This document shows positions 24,062 through 37,000 of a stretch of DNA of 64,000 nt, in pieces. The notes beneath the pieces were generated by a model. It saw only the letters and a list, made by a program, of their open reading frames with translations, was not told the DNA's origin and searched no databases. A program made the translations under genes and the position numbers. This DNA comes from Phytoseiulus persimilis (lineage: Eukaryota > Arthropoda > Arachnida > Mesostigmata > Phytoseiidae), in the NCBI GenBank assembly GCA_037576195.1, contig CM075101.1:33480001-33544000 (forward strand). The letters are read 5' to 3'. Positions within the stretch are counted from its first letter, which is position 1, and every line of letters starts with the position of its first letter.

Positions 24062-24943
24062 TGAAGGACATTGGAGAAAAAGTGTTTAATTCTTCCAGTC
24101 TCTCGAAGAGAAGCCTGGGAAGCGACGAACAGTACGTTCGCGTCCTCGGGGACTAGACGTGATGGAGGTTTGGAGGCGTCTTGAAAAATATCGTTGCTCA
24201 TAGCGAGATTCGGGAAGCCCCACCCGATCGGAGAAGACTTGCTCCTACCGGCAATCGGAGAAGTCCTCAAATCTGTTTTAGGAGACAGTCCACATGACAT
24301 ATTTATGAGGATTCTGCCGAGCAACACAACCGTTCAGGGCAGAATCCTTGAGATGAGCCAGGATATGGAGAGCGTCCTCCGCGAGCACCTCAGAACCACC
24401 CACTTTTCCGTGCAGCTCGACGAGTCTACATAAGCCGACAGTGTGTCCTTTCTCTTGGCATAAGTGCGGTTCATCAGAAATGAACAAATATGCGGGGAGC
24501 TACTTTTTGCGAGGACCATGGTAGCTGATACAGAGGGCGAGTCTGTATATGAAGTTTTCAAAGGCTATTTGCGTGAAAAATCAATACCACTGTGCAACAT
24601 TCTCTCGGCTGCGACCGACGGGGCTCCAGCCGTGTTCGGTAGATGTCGGGGCCCCATGAGCTTCTTGAAGAAGGATTTTCCAGGAGTGCTTACAGCACAT
24701 TGCGTCATCCATCGCCAGCATCTGGTGGCGATGAATTTGAGCCTGACTCTGCACGACTCGCTCCAACTCGTGGTGAGTGCGGTCAATCTGATACGTAGCT
24801 CTCCTGCGATACTCTCGATTATTATCGATCCGTATGCAGATCGGCGGGATGCGTTGGCTGAGTTCGTTGAGGAATTAATCGAGCTATCAACGGTCGAAGA
24901 GCTGAAGTACTTTCCTGAAGTACGATTCAGGAAAGGGTATTAG
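24062..24943 (+). pseudogene. hAT-family (ZBED5-like) transposase fragment
   Basis: One frame reads through this region and matches the N-terminal half of the hAT transposases found in ZBED5 / GTF2IRD2-like proteins. In order there are SLLIARFGKPHPIGEDLLLPA, NTTVQGRI, HFSVQLDEST (containing the first catalytic Asp), a TDGAPAV segment and AHCVIHRQHL. The frame is interrupted by TGA 24182-24184, TAA 24431-24433 and TAA 24461-24463. After FIRSxP-like NLIRSSP the similarity fades, and the C-terminal dimerisation domain was not found. It is a decayed, inactive copy. The RNase-H-like family assignment comes from family knowledge; the stops are read directly. Confidence 0.85.
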
Positions 24944-27900
24944 CACTTTTGATTGCACAGAGAGATCCCTGAGAAGTACTCGACATTGAACCTCACAGAA
25001 CTTGAGTGAATGTGGAGAAACTGGTCTCGTCGCATCATGTACATCCGTCCCATTGAACATGGTCGTCGATCCTCTCCATTCCTGTACAAATGTCCTCTCG
25101 AACAGGGTATCTAAAGGTGACGAAAGGCATAACTTCCGAGTTGATTGAAGATCCGCGAATTGAGAAACAGATAACGCATAAATGATCTCACTGTGAACCA
25201 TGTTTTCTGTATCTGAAGAGTGAAGAGCAACTTCGACGACGTGCGACAATATTCATTCACTGGGTGTCCATGGCTGATGAAAGTCCTAAACCTGTAAGGA
25301 TTTCTCTTCAAAGAACGTTTCGCCATGAGGGGGAGAGAAAGCGTCAGAGCTAAGGTTGCAATGATACGTTTCCAGAAAGGGGACCCCGAGAATTCTGATG
25401 ATAGCTCGGGAATATTCTCAAGCGTTTGCTCCCGGCGGTGTTGCTCTCGCTCCTCGGCTTCAAATGCAGGCGAACGGGAACCAGCATAAATATCCACGTT
25501 CACTGTTCCACGCTCCAGCTGACGCGCTCACGAAGTTGGCGCACGTGATTGACTACTTGACCTGCCCCATTTATTCTCACGAGCTGCACGGCCGTGCTTC
25601 CGCCCTTCGAGCCTCGCTTGGGAAACTTTTGAAGTTTCGCTACAATCGGAAGCGTTTAGCTCGGCGTGGTTTGTCGCGCATTCCACTGCGGTCAGGCACT
25701 GTTGGCTTTGATGTTGAAGAACTTGTGCGTTGCAGGCCCAGGCCCTAATTGAGATGCCAGCCGTTATAACGAAGCCTTTGGTCCTCCGAAGCGGAGGAAT
25801 TCGGCTGCGAAGCCGTCACCCCAGACGGTTGAGTATCGTCTGATCCTGAGAGAGCTGAGCAGCGCATACATGGATGGTAGAATTCAACAAAGCTGTCCAC
25901 CTCCCTATTTGCCCGCCGCCGGACCGCCCGGTGCGGATCGACCGACTGCTACGTCCGCGTCGCTCGTCTCGACGACTGCCCAACGGAGGGGGGAGGGGGG
26001 AGAGATACAGTAGTCAGGATCGCGTTTCTCGCCGGAACGGATACCCTCACACCATGAGTTCGGCAACCTCGCGGCTTATTGTCAATCAAGAAATCACTCA
26101 AAGCGGCGATGCGCATACATCGAGACGGACACGCAACTGACTTTGTTTATCCTGAGACGATGACGAATCGTATCTCGCCTTGAGTGTCTCCTCCGGAACT
26201 AAAGCTTGCAACACTCGCTACTCAACTTCATGCTCCAACAGAGATAAGAAGAGTGCAAAGGGGAAAGCCGTAGGAGGCAGAAAATCTGTTGGCGAGAGTA
26301 TTCCATCCCATCTTATCTCGCGCTCTCAGATCAGTATTGGGTCCAATCATCCCGATTCAGAGGGAATCTCAACGATTCTTTTTGGAATGAATTTTCCATT
26401 GTCGTCATTCATCTATTCAGGTCCAAAATGTGTTACGAGCGACCGATTAACCTCCGCATCTCCTCCTCGAGAGAATCATCGACTGGAATCCGACAAGCAT
26501 CCGACGGATCCGCCGGGAGGGTTCAGGAAATGATTATTACATTATCTGATGAGAAATTTCATTGTTGGGTCTCCGGAAAAGTTGACCTTGCCAAGAGGCA
26601 CCAGACTTTGTCTACAACATAAGAACGGTCTCAAAGGAACCACTTCGCTCGGAGAATCGAAGACATTCTGCCCAAGCCCCGAAAGTTCTGAAACTAGCTG
26701 ATGCCGAAGACAACGACGAAAAAAGTTCCCACCGTGTCCGTCATGCGATCTCTAGAGAACTCGAGTCTAGAACAGGTCGTATCAGAGAGGCGGCTTGAGG
26801 TGAACACAGGAGAGGCTGCTCAAACCCTTCTAGTGTTGTACTCCCATTTTATTCCGAGATTTCGGTGTATGCCAATAGAGCTTTCCAGAAGGGAGCTGAA
26901 TATTGACCGGTGCAAGGAGTTATCGGCTTCCTCTCAAGTCATCGTGTTTTCTTGATGTATTGACACTCACATCTTCTACTCACATCGCGCCTGAGAGGTA
27001 TGCAGCTAAGCTTCAAAATCAATATTAGGCGACCGAAGAGTTCCAAGAAATGTCCCAGCGCAGGTTGCTCGCAGCCCCGCATGCTCTTGTATATGTTCAG
27101 TATCAGCCACAAACCTGCTCGCTGTAGGTTATTTGTGTCCAAACGTGTGAACTCGAGGGATTTTTTTAGAGGAGCGCAGAACCTGGGAGCAGACGCACTC
27201 ACACGCGGAGTCTTCAAAAGAAATCCACGAGTAACTTGTTTCAATGGTTCCCAAACAAGCTTGAGAGGGCCTTGAAGTATATTTGACTGGTTCGCGCTGT
27301 CTCTCACTGCCGACAAGGAACGGCAGAGCATAACAAGCGAAAGCTCTTGAGAAAAGAAACAACTTGAGCCTTTGCATCCCGGCGGACAGAGAATCTGAAC
27401 ACACACGGATCGCAAACCCCCTGGATTTAGAGCAGGCATCATATTTTTACACTTTGTGGAAAATTCTGATCCTGTCCCGATCGTGTATCACAGCGACCTC
27501 TCTGATAACCAGGTTATCGATCTACGTGGGGTCAAGTCGAGAGGCCAAATAAGGTTCTTTCTGCAAAGAGGGATCCCGCACGCTCCCTCGAGCATTAGAC
27601 TATTCTGCATACAAATAGCCAATTGAGCAACGTACCGACGGATACGGCTCAGCTCAGCTCGTCAAGACCTCTGGAATAATTCTCAGCGCTGAGTGCCGAC
27701 GGCAGCTCCGCCACCGAAGCAGGAAAAAGGGAAAAGAGGTATTTGTTGGCAAGAACGTTATGCTCTGCAGAAGAAACTCGCTCTCGCGCTCAACCTTTTG
27801 TTCCACATATGCTGCCTTCCTCCATAGGGCTCTACAATTTTCGTTTTCTGCAAATTATGGCGAGTTACGCGTGATACTGATTCCCCGAATGCGAGGTTGT

Positions 27901-29309
27901 ACCGCCCCAGCGTTCCGTTTGCCTCGAGGGCGTCGGAACCTGTTCTCAACCGGCCATCCAGCTCGTTCGCTTTCCGATAGATGGTCGATCCTGGCAGTGT
28001 GAACGCCGACTCTGAGCCCTTACTACGGAAGCTCCGTGATTTGCCGGTTGATATATCTCGAAAGCAGAGGGTTTTCGGAAAACTTCCAGAAGACTTCTTC
28101 TTCCTGTGGAGTTCGATGATTTTTTGATCTAAGGAGTTATGTTTGCGGCAGTAGTTTCCATTGAAGATGAAGGGTTCTATTTTCAAATCTCAGGGAGTAT
28201 CGTGTTAACAGGATTGTGGCGCATCATGCGTTACTGCATATCGGTGCGGCCGTTACCCACATCCATTACGTCTCTAGCAAGCATCCTCCTCGCAGGAAAC
28301 TCGAGGAACAAATCGGCGCAGCGTCCCGTTCTCTGTTTCGTTGAAGCAGGTTCCAAGGCCCCAAAACAACAACGCTCCATTATTGAGGATTGACATAAAT
28401 TGCCGCCCGCGATCCTCTGAGGACTACGCGCAGCATGATGGCGAGAAAATCACTCACTCTTCGTATACATGATTAGCCACAGTGCGTCCATGAATATCCC
28501 CGCATTCCCGCGTGACAAGATCAGCATGAGGTGGAATCTTTCTGTTGTCCACGATATCCCAGTCGGGACGAACGAGAAATCTCCGCAGAATCTCCTCTCG
28601 AAAGTCTTGGAACTATGAATTGAGCTCGAAGTATCTGAAGCTGTAGTTCGTGCTGGTTCTTTGAGCGAGGAGAGTGGAAGCCTCATCCGGAATCCTGCAC
28701 AATACGGGTAACTCGGAGAAAGTGATGAATAGAGAAACTTATCGAAAAGATGGCCGTACAGATCTGTTCCTCGTCAGTCAATCTCGGGTCCCCGAGCTTT
28801 GGGGGACACATTTGTACCGATGTTTTCGAGGAGTCAATGAGACTATGCAGTGATTCGGAAGCGTGTTGGGTAAAGAATAATGAACGGTCTCGAAACTCGA
28901 TGTATGGCGCTCGCGGAGGCACAGACTTGTAATCATGCTGTCATGCTCAAAACATTGCTTGATGACCAGAAGTAGAGAGTTCAAAAATTATTCGATATCA
29001 TCTATCGACTCACAGATATGAGGATGAATGCATATCCAGATCGATTAGCCACAATATTGCCACGGGAACTACAACAAATCAGCAGTCAGCCTTCGTTCGA
29101 CGATCAACTCATGGGAGTAGAAGAGAGGTGTGAAATTATTCATGCGCGAACTTTGAGACTCTAATGATGATATTGATGCTGTCTCGAGCTGGTTGTCACA
29201 GCGTAGGCGATGTGTCGACTTCTTCGCGCGAAGCCTCTCCCCATGGTTCGCTATCAGCCGTTCCTCAACCGCTGTCGACAGAGCACACACTTGTATATGT
29301 GCCTGCAAG
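24944..29309. other. No recognisable gene; G-rich tract
   Basis: No supported coding sequence. At 25985-26002 two G6 runs separated by single A residues follow a GG, a candidate quadruplex-forming tract. At about 27243 CAATGGTTCCCAAACAAG resembles a hAT-like end but has no partner. The region may include the lost 3' half of the hAT element. Confidence 0.45.
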
Positions 29310-29731
29310 TAGGGTAAAAGTACCAGTTATAGATATTTGTGTGGGCAGCGGACTTCTCTTGAGGAAGACCGCCTCTTCCCTTCTGTGGAGTCAGCGGAAA
29401 CGATCATCGACGAACGAACATCTTAGAATCTTGAGCAGTCAATGGGAGTGGAGTTTGCTCAAGAGTCCACATCGGTGCTTCCAAAGTACCATATCATTTT
29501 CGCAGACATTCTAGAGGTTTAATCGAGATTGGAAGTGTCACCGTGGTTGAGGAGGGGGTGGGACGGGTCATTTGATCGTTCTTGATTGATCTTGTCACGA
29601 AGGAGAAGCGATTCCTCCCCACGGAAAGTTCATGGTTGCAGCAGTATCTCGAGGTCAAAAATCACTGATATTTGATCGACGATTGGCCTATAACTGGTGA
29701 ATGACGCATAAATAGTACTGCGCCTACCCTA
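29310..29731. mobile_element. Inverted-repeat element, copy 2 (422 bp)
   Basis: The left end repeats TAGGGTAAAAGTACCAGTTAT as in copy 1, and the right end is a degraded complement ending TACCCTA. Only one clear 18-bp-type unit remains at each end. About 29550-29660 matches the interior of copy 1, including a shared TTCCTCCCCACGGAAAG core. CAAG flanks both ends (29306-29309 and 29732-29735), a possible 4-bp target-site duplication. No coding capacity. Confidence 0.72.
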
Positions 29732-30419
29732 CAAGCATTAACTCCCAAGGAAAAGTACTACAGTCAACACGTATGACCGTCGCAGATCAGTCGCATGCCA
29801 TCGTGGAATGACAAGCCCGACAACATACCTGCCGCGATAGCGGGGAGCTCAGCTGTGCCACAGCATCGGAGGCCAGCGGAAAAGGACGAGAATTTTGTAA
29901 TTGAAGCTCAGCATCTGGCAAAAACCTCCATCCCGCATCCGAGAGGTTCTGCAAAAAACGTGAATCCGCTCCGAGGTTATGGCTGTTGTATCGCATCGTT
30001 GAAATACAAGCTACAATCACCTTTGCGAGCCTGCAGAGGATCCTCGTACAGGTGCCTCAGGATTCCGAGCGAGGCAGGATTTGTGGTCCTGCGGGCATGT
30101 GGTCGACCCGGAGTGGAGCACTGAAGCGGAAAGCAGCGACAAACAGCTGCGCCTAATCAGCGATGGAGGTGAATTCAATGCTATACTTCTAGCTAAAAGC
30201 TGTTGGCGGTGCATAGCTCGCTGAGCCCATGGCTGGGTCCTTCACGACCAGCTAACGGACGACAACATGGAAGGCACGTTTCGTATGGTGTTCGAACGGA
30301 ACGAGAGATAGGCGTAAGGTGGCATTCCTCAGACAGGACGAACGGGATTCTGCCACCCACGAGTTTTCGAATCGGATCCGAGTCCGGATTTGCTCTGGTC
30401 TCTATTCTGAATTCGTAAT
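29732..30419. other. No recognisable gene
   Basis: Short frames on both strands only; no motif, RNA gene or transposon end recognised. Confidence 0.5.
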
Positions 30420-30771
30420 CGGCTCCACAGGCCGCGGAATACGCCGGTTGCTGGGGTGACGCAGCTCCCCCGGAGCCACATGCAGGAGGCCCTCACCGAG
30501 TGCCAGCTCCCGGAATCCGGTCCTAAACCTGCGCCCGAACTCGCTGTTTCAACTGTGGTCAGAATGACCCGACACGGGTCCTGACTCGGGTCGATTCACC
30601 GGCTTCGTCAGAATCTGAACCCGGTCGTAGAATTCGGATATGCATTCGTGTCCGAACCCGGGCCAGATTTGATCCGTATTCTACGAACAGATTCGAGTCC
30701 GGATTCGGATTCTTCCGTGGATCTGGGTCCAGATTCGTCGGGAATCCGGATCGCCGCGTCCGAATCATGCC
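30420..30771. repeat. Degenerate GATTCGGATTC-type minisatellite, copy B
   Basis: About 30590-30771 is filled with the same imperfect GATTCGGATTC / CCGGATTC oligomers as the block near 3.4-4.1 kb. The adjoining 30546-30569 segment matches 3852-3875 at 21 of 24 positions. Shared flanks as well as shared oligomers suggest two copies of one interspersed repeat rather than independent microsatellites. Confidence 0.7.
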
Positions 30772-32429
30772 CTCCTCTGGTATTTCCGCTTCGTCGGCGT
30801 ACTCACATTACGACGAAGAATATCTCTGGTCCGTATGTCTTGCATTTCTCGGTCTGCAGAGTGGTCAACATGAGTCGGTAATTTTCTCACCCTCAATTCT
30901 TTGGCTAATTACTCGAGGAATTCCACGGATACCAATGTGAGAAACGGCTTGAAGGATGACGCATCTTTTCCGTTTTTAATCGAGCCAACTGAGGATTCTA
31001 GATCGGCAGGAAAGAGGACTTCTTTTTCTACTTCGTTCACAAAACTGACCGAGAAAAGTTCAATGTCTCTGATCGGGATCGCTGTGGTTCCATCGAATGC
31101 GGGGGTATTCAATCAACTTGATATTGCGAATGATGAGGATCGGTCCGGAGCTCAAAAATGGCGACCGACCTTATCAGTCTCTTAGAAATCGCTGATTTCA
31201 TCACACAATCTCGTCGAGGCATTAGCCCGTATCTCCTCAGGAGAACCGAATGGCATATGTTCCTTTGCGGCACAATGCACAATGCTCTGAGATTGGTCCT
31301 AAGTACCCGACTTCGGAGCTGCTGGGTTCATCAGGCCACTTTTTCCCTGCCCAGAAATTTTCCCCTGTCCGAGCTTATTCAGTTTTCCCTTCCAGGAGGG
31401 GAAACTAGAAGAGGGAAAGGCAAATATCAAAAAAGATACATGCGTCATCCTCCTGAGGAACGCGATATGGAGGCTGCATGAAATACCTAGAACTCGGCGA
31501 TGAGCCCTACTAAATTGAGATGCGCAGCCGCCACTCACGTCTGACCATGCATGCGCTCGCTACATGGCAGACGAATCATACTGACACTCATGCCCGATGC
31601 GACCCCCATCTATGAGCCACTTGACTTGGAACTTTTAAGGCCACTCGAAAGTCTGGCATTCGAAGGCTACGACACGTCCGAGTCATGATGGAGCTCGCCT
31701 TCTGGGAGAAGGGGGACTCATTGCGCGTTTCCAAGATATCTTCAGTAGCCGAGGCCGCGCTTGTTTGACAGGCTTCCGCACTTGTGACATCTCGCCCTGG
31801 GGCCCGGTCCCAGTTGACTACCGTGAGTGTTGGAGCACACGAGGAACAACGGCTCAGTCAGATTGTGAGCCTTCCTGCTAAGAGAACGACATTCTATTTT
31901 CCGATGAAGCTACAGGAACGAATGACTCACGAACAAGTGTCTCTGTTCCGGCAGCAAGGACGACTTTGGCAGGGACTTGAGAGCATGAGAGATCTCTACG
32001 ACAAATTGTCAGGGACGGATCAAGCTGTGTGCGATTCACGATCTCTAGTAGACGGAGGAGCAGATCCCCAGTCGTCAACTCCTGACGGTCTCTGTCAAGA
32101 CGGCATCCTAAGCATTCCTACGGCCTAAGAGCCGAGGCGGCGATGAAATATCTCGGGCTACCTCGTGCAGTGGAATCCCGTGCCTTAGATGATGTCCTCT
32201 GATGTTCTTGATGATAGTATCGTCCAGCTCACAAATCATGCAACCTACACTTTCGGTTTATCCCTTCGGCCATCCGGTCGTTGTTGAGTGCTCTCAAGTG
32301 AAATCATGTCCTTTTCGAACAGATTCGGAATCCATCCAGGAGCTCCCATTATCCTTCCAACTTAGTCTCACTGCGTTGCTGCGTGCATCATCGAACCTTG
32401 GGCACTGAGTCGCAATGAGGTTGGCCTCA
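30772..32429. other. No recognisable gene
   Basis: Frames up to about 115 codons exist on both strands (for example 31784-32128 plus) without recognisable domains. No RNA gene seen. Confidence 0.5.
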
Positions 32430-32707
32430 GATTTCGCATCGGTGTTATCGAACCACCCTACGATCTCCATAGATGAGGAAGAGGTCCCAGTTGAATCGAG
32501 TGTGTTGATCCGATTTAGGGGGAGAGGAGGAGGAAAATCATCACACAGATCTACGATTGACCTCTTTCACGAAGAAGAAGCGATATCTCCCCGTGAAAAC
32601 TCTATGGTTGCAGCAATACCCCGCCAGTCGCCCATAGCCCACAATAAAGTATGGACCAACTTCCGACCTTACATGGTAGTTGGGCCGTAACAAGTACTTT
32701 TACCATA
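32430..32707. mobile_element. Inverted-repeat element, partial copy 3
   Basis: The right end, AAGTACTTTTACCATA, is the degraded terminus of copies 1 and 2. The preceding 200 bp share the internal segment around TTTCACGAAGAAGAAGCGAT and CTCCCCGTGAAAA. The left terminus with TAGGGTAAAAG was not found, so the copy is probably truncated. Confidence 0.6.
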
Positions 32708-33960
32708 CGTGGCTCGCGCGCAGCAATGACTGGAGCTCACACAGAGTGTTGGAGGGTGGCTGGTCGGTTGGGACGTAGAGCCACGCACAACTCGCATCTG
32801 ATTACTGGTGACTTCAAATGTGCCTCCTAAACATCGGGGAAACTGACGGGTTCGATTCCACTGCTCAATGATTTCGCTGTCAGATGTCGGAAAGAAACGG
32901 CGTAGCCTCAGATACCAGAAACTCAGATGCCAGAATAAAACACTCTCCCGACTCCGGATGGGTCCCCGCTGATTCAGCGGGTTATTGGAGGCCGCGGATG
33001 AAGTTAGGCAGAACCGGGGAGCTCAATGGGGAGAGCTCCAGCTCCAAAGGCTCTAGCACAGGTTACCTCTGTTACCCTCCTTGGGCCAACAGGATCAGCT
33101 CGAGAACCACCCCGGAGTTGTGATTATTGTCGATCGAAGTGGAAAACTCAGCGAAGTCCTCATTGCGGGTCTCCGGACCCGCCTCAATCCTACACTCTCT
33201 CCTTCACGGGCAGTGATGATTCGCTAGCGACGAGTACAAAAGAAGGTAATTCCTCCCCTGACTCCATGCGTTGAGTGAGGAATCGCCGAGCTAGCGGCCC
33301 AAAGGCTGTTGGGGCTGAGCGAGCTTTCGGCGAAGGGGGCTGCGACCACTCGGAATGCGCGAAGGATCGCTTTTCTATTTCCCCGCAGCTCGAGTCCCCA
33401 AACGTCCACGCTGATCGAGATTGGAGACATGCATCGAATGTCCTATCCATTCATCATGATTCATTCATTGCCATCATCAGCAAACCATCAATTAATCGCA
33501 GGGGAGCCGGTGCCGCGTGTATCATATATACGGTTTGGAGGAGGGTCTGCCGCATGACTCGCGCTTGTTGCAGACGTCGGAGACGCTTTGCTCCCAGATC
33601 CGCTCAATTAGCGGGGATCTCTCCGGAATCGGGAGAGGGTTTCATTCTGGCATCTGCCTTTCTGGCATCTGGGGCATAACCGAATCATGGACAACTGTAT
33701 TATTTCACCAACCCTGGAGGCTCTTTCACTACTCATTTGTTATTCCGAACATTCCTCCATCGGGTTTGTCTTGGGGAAGATTCGGACGAATCAAGCTAGA
33801 AACCCCCGGAAGTATCATAGAACAAAAAAATACACAGATTGACAGCTTCCGATTCACGAGCTCACATTCGACCATTCATCGACCCGCTCGTGAAATCATT
33901 CACTTCCTCAGGAACGATCATGACTGCGGCGCTGGAAGAGGAAGTGGTTCTGATAGGGAA

Positions 33961-33977
33961 GTGACCTTGGAGGTCAC
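33961..33977. promoter_or_regulatory. Perfect palindrome with everted AGGTCA half-sites
   Basis: GTGACCTTGGAGGTCAC is a perfect inverted repeat of seven bases around a three-base centre. It contains TGACCT and AGGTCA, the nuclear-receptor half-site, in everted arrangement with a 3-bp spacer. Binding is only a possibility; no nearby promoter is known. Confidence 0.35.
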
Positions 33978-33985
33978 AGGGAGGC

Positions 33986-34009
33986 TCCATTGAATGTTGG
34001 TTCAATGGA
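33986..34009. other. 9-bp inverted repeat / hairpin
   Basis: TCCATTGAA and TTCAATGGA are perfect complements separated by TGTTGG, giving a 9-bp stem and a 6-base loop. It begins nine bases after another perfect palindrome. Confidence 0.6.
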
Positions 34010-37000
34010 ACCGTCACACGAAACTTCCACATCAAGTTTGCTTGTGACCTTAATTGGGGAGGAGGACTCGACTCTGAATCCTCCGCAGGAAATTGATTCC
34101 AGCTGGTTCGCATCTGGCCGGACGTTAGGAACCTGAGCAACTACAGCCGAAACGGAAGTTCAATCCCATCCCGCCGTCGATATAACGACTCCAATGCCCG
34201 GCAATGATTTTTCGGCTCCGAACGCGCGGGAAGCAAGAGCTCAGCGATGTTTCCAGCACGCTGGTGCAGCCATCAATCGCATGATCCAGCTCTCGTGGCG
34301 CAGCATAGACCTCGCTCTCGGGGCGTTCGACTGCTCCTGACGAGAAGTAAACGCGACAGGAAGGAGCTCCCCCATGATCTGCGGGGTCGTCACGCTCCTG
34401 CGCGTCAGAAGTTCACTTCTAACATCGATTCCATCCATCAATTCCTGGATTGCAGCTTTTGCGCTCGACGTGGTGATGAATGTCAGGATCCCTATGGAGA
34501 CGTTTGCAGGCGGCTCATGCATAAGTAGCGGAAGTTCAGTCGGAGAGCGTTCGATAGAACAAATGCGGACTGATTTCCGTGTGTACAATGTGATTCTGTC
34601 GGGATGAGGCTCACACCGGTAATGAACACATGCAAGGGTTGACTGATCCAGGAGGCCGGTAGAGTTTCCGCCGTGATTTGGAACCTCTCCGATGCGACGA
34701 GAAGTTTCACGCCAGTCGGATCCGGGGCAGGAACTTTCTATTTCGTGCAAGCCATGGCTTCCCTGGGGCTGAGTAGAGTCAGACTTGCTTGAAGACGAGA
34801 TTTCTGGACATTGCTAGGAGAGCTGTTTCTCCGATTCGTCCTGGGCTGAGCCCACTACCTGCGTTCAGGAATCGTGCCTCCGCTCCCTCTTCTAAGCTTC
34901 TCGCATCCACTGCCGGTTTTCTCAGCTCACAAGCTCGGCTCTGGCACAGATGATTCTTCAACTCCCCCGAGGCGGAATAATAACGGTTTCCCCACTCTTG
35001 TTTTCGGATCTACGGATTGACATTGAGGCTTCTGCTTCTTCAAAAAAGCAGCTTCGTCGGACATGACAGATGCGTCGATGCGACTCAGACGGAACGTCAA
35101 ACATTCACATTCGCTCACATCTATAAATCTGGCCATTTGGCTGTTTTTCTCTACGAACGTCCGCTTTCCGTGTGCTCCCGGCGTATCCAGTCTCGCGACG
35201 TGTCAGCGAATGACGTATTCTGAACTTTCTCGGATGCGTCACGGGATGTCACCAGTCGAGTTCAGCTCGGTGTTGAACGCAGCTCGCGGGTTGAATTCTG
35301 GCGTTTTTCCCACCGAGCGCTGAGCTTCCACCCGGGTTAAACCTTCGCCTCGGCATCATTTCATCGCGGACGTGGGCGCTGTACCGATACCACGTCAAGC
35401 AATGCGTTCGGTATCACCTGCCAAAACAAGTGCTTCTAGCCAATCTATTTCAAGCAATGTGAATATTCATGATGAAATTTCTGACTCAGGTGACGAGCGA
35501 CGGATTCAATGGGCGAGTTATAGAAAGTCTGAGGATGATTCCGTGTTCCCAAGCCGGCAACTCCTCGGCTGCGAGAGATGGAGCACCCGTTCGAATCTTT
35601 ACCATCGAATAGATCGCAAGATGAGATTGGGAAAGAGACTCACTGGGAGCAGAATCTCTGAATAAATGGGGCGATATGCGCTTCTCTTCGACATCGGTTA
35701 TCTCGGAAAGCTCCGCACTCTGCAACATGAATGTCGGTCCACTTGAAGTGAACGCTGCTCGCCTAGTCGTCCCTCTTCTCGTTCGTGAGACGTAAATTTC
35801 AATTGCTGCTGTTGCAAGTGGAACTCCCGCAAAGTTTGGGAGTTCTGAAACCCTTGGAGCATGCCAGCGACTTTACTCTAATGGGAAGAGCGAATGGTCC
35901 TGAAGTTTCTCGAGGAATTTGCGAAAATTTCGCCCCCGACCTCTCATAATCCCGGACTATTCCAAGCTGACGGAGTTTGCGGCCGATGACCCTGGGCTTG
36001 CCTGCGACTGCACGGGATGAAACAATTTTTTCAACTGTGAACTTTCCAACTTCCTCAGACGCCGACAGCACAGACCTCCTCCCGATCATGGCGGCACACG
36101 AGACAGTTGCTATATGCTTTTCGAGAGGAAAACATTGCGAAAGCAAAGTGGAAAACACTTTATTGATCCTAGGATGCAGTCAGGATCGAGGATGAGTTTT
36201 GAAACCTTCCGTTACGTAACTGGGATGGAGATTGAAGGATCTCGTCCAAAAGTCGGTCATCGATCTGAGCCTGCGCTACGGAGCCTGGAAGCGCACCGAA
36301 ACGCGAGGGATTACGCGGCATGGAAGTTTCTCAAAGGATGCAAAAAGATACGACTCGTTCCCGCACTTCCGGTCGACATTTTCCAATCATATTAGGGAGC
36401 AGAAATCGTTCCACGTGCGATTGATATCGGCTCCAAGATTGAGATTGAGCCGGCTTGGAGCTGGAGACCGAATTCGTCCGAACGCAAGGGGGTCACGGTC
36501 GAGAACTCGACCGGAATGGTTCCTGATAATCGCTTGGAGCTTCTTCACTCAACAAGTCGAGTGATTGACGAAGTTATTCTGTGGGGAACAGCTGAGCAGC
36601 CCGATAGTTCGCACAGTTCAAAGAGACGAGCGACCAGATTCAAACCAAGGGTTCTGGCTCCGAGCTCGCTGTCCTCACAGTGAGAGTCGGGATCGTTAAC
36701 GAAGTCACCCAGAGAGCTTTCTGAGTGCGACCTAATGCACTTGCAAGTCGCAGTGAGGAGGGGTCCTCCAACGCTTTTGTCTGGAATTCGCGTTCACTTC
36801 CACAAGAGGATGTAGGCTGACATTTGCCTTGACAATTGGTTCCCTCGATAGATGCTCAGTGGACTGCTCTCAAGCCCCGCTGTGACGCTCGCTGGATTTT
36901 CCCTCCCAATCGACCCGTTTCGTCATTAACTTCTCTTTCTAGCTGGCGGCGCTGTGCTGACCAGCCGGATTTTCGGCGGAACACGACTTCGGTCGAGCAG

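Noticed and set aside
26625-26645. AAGGAACCACTT as the right end of the hAT element
   Set aside because: Match to the complement of the left end is too short and no target-site duplication pairs with 23341-23348.
32848-32860. GGGTTCGATTCCA resembling a tRNA B-box
   Set aside because: No matching A-box, acceptor stem or anticodon arm can be built around it. The similar GGGTTCAAATCC at 5053-5064 fails in the same way.
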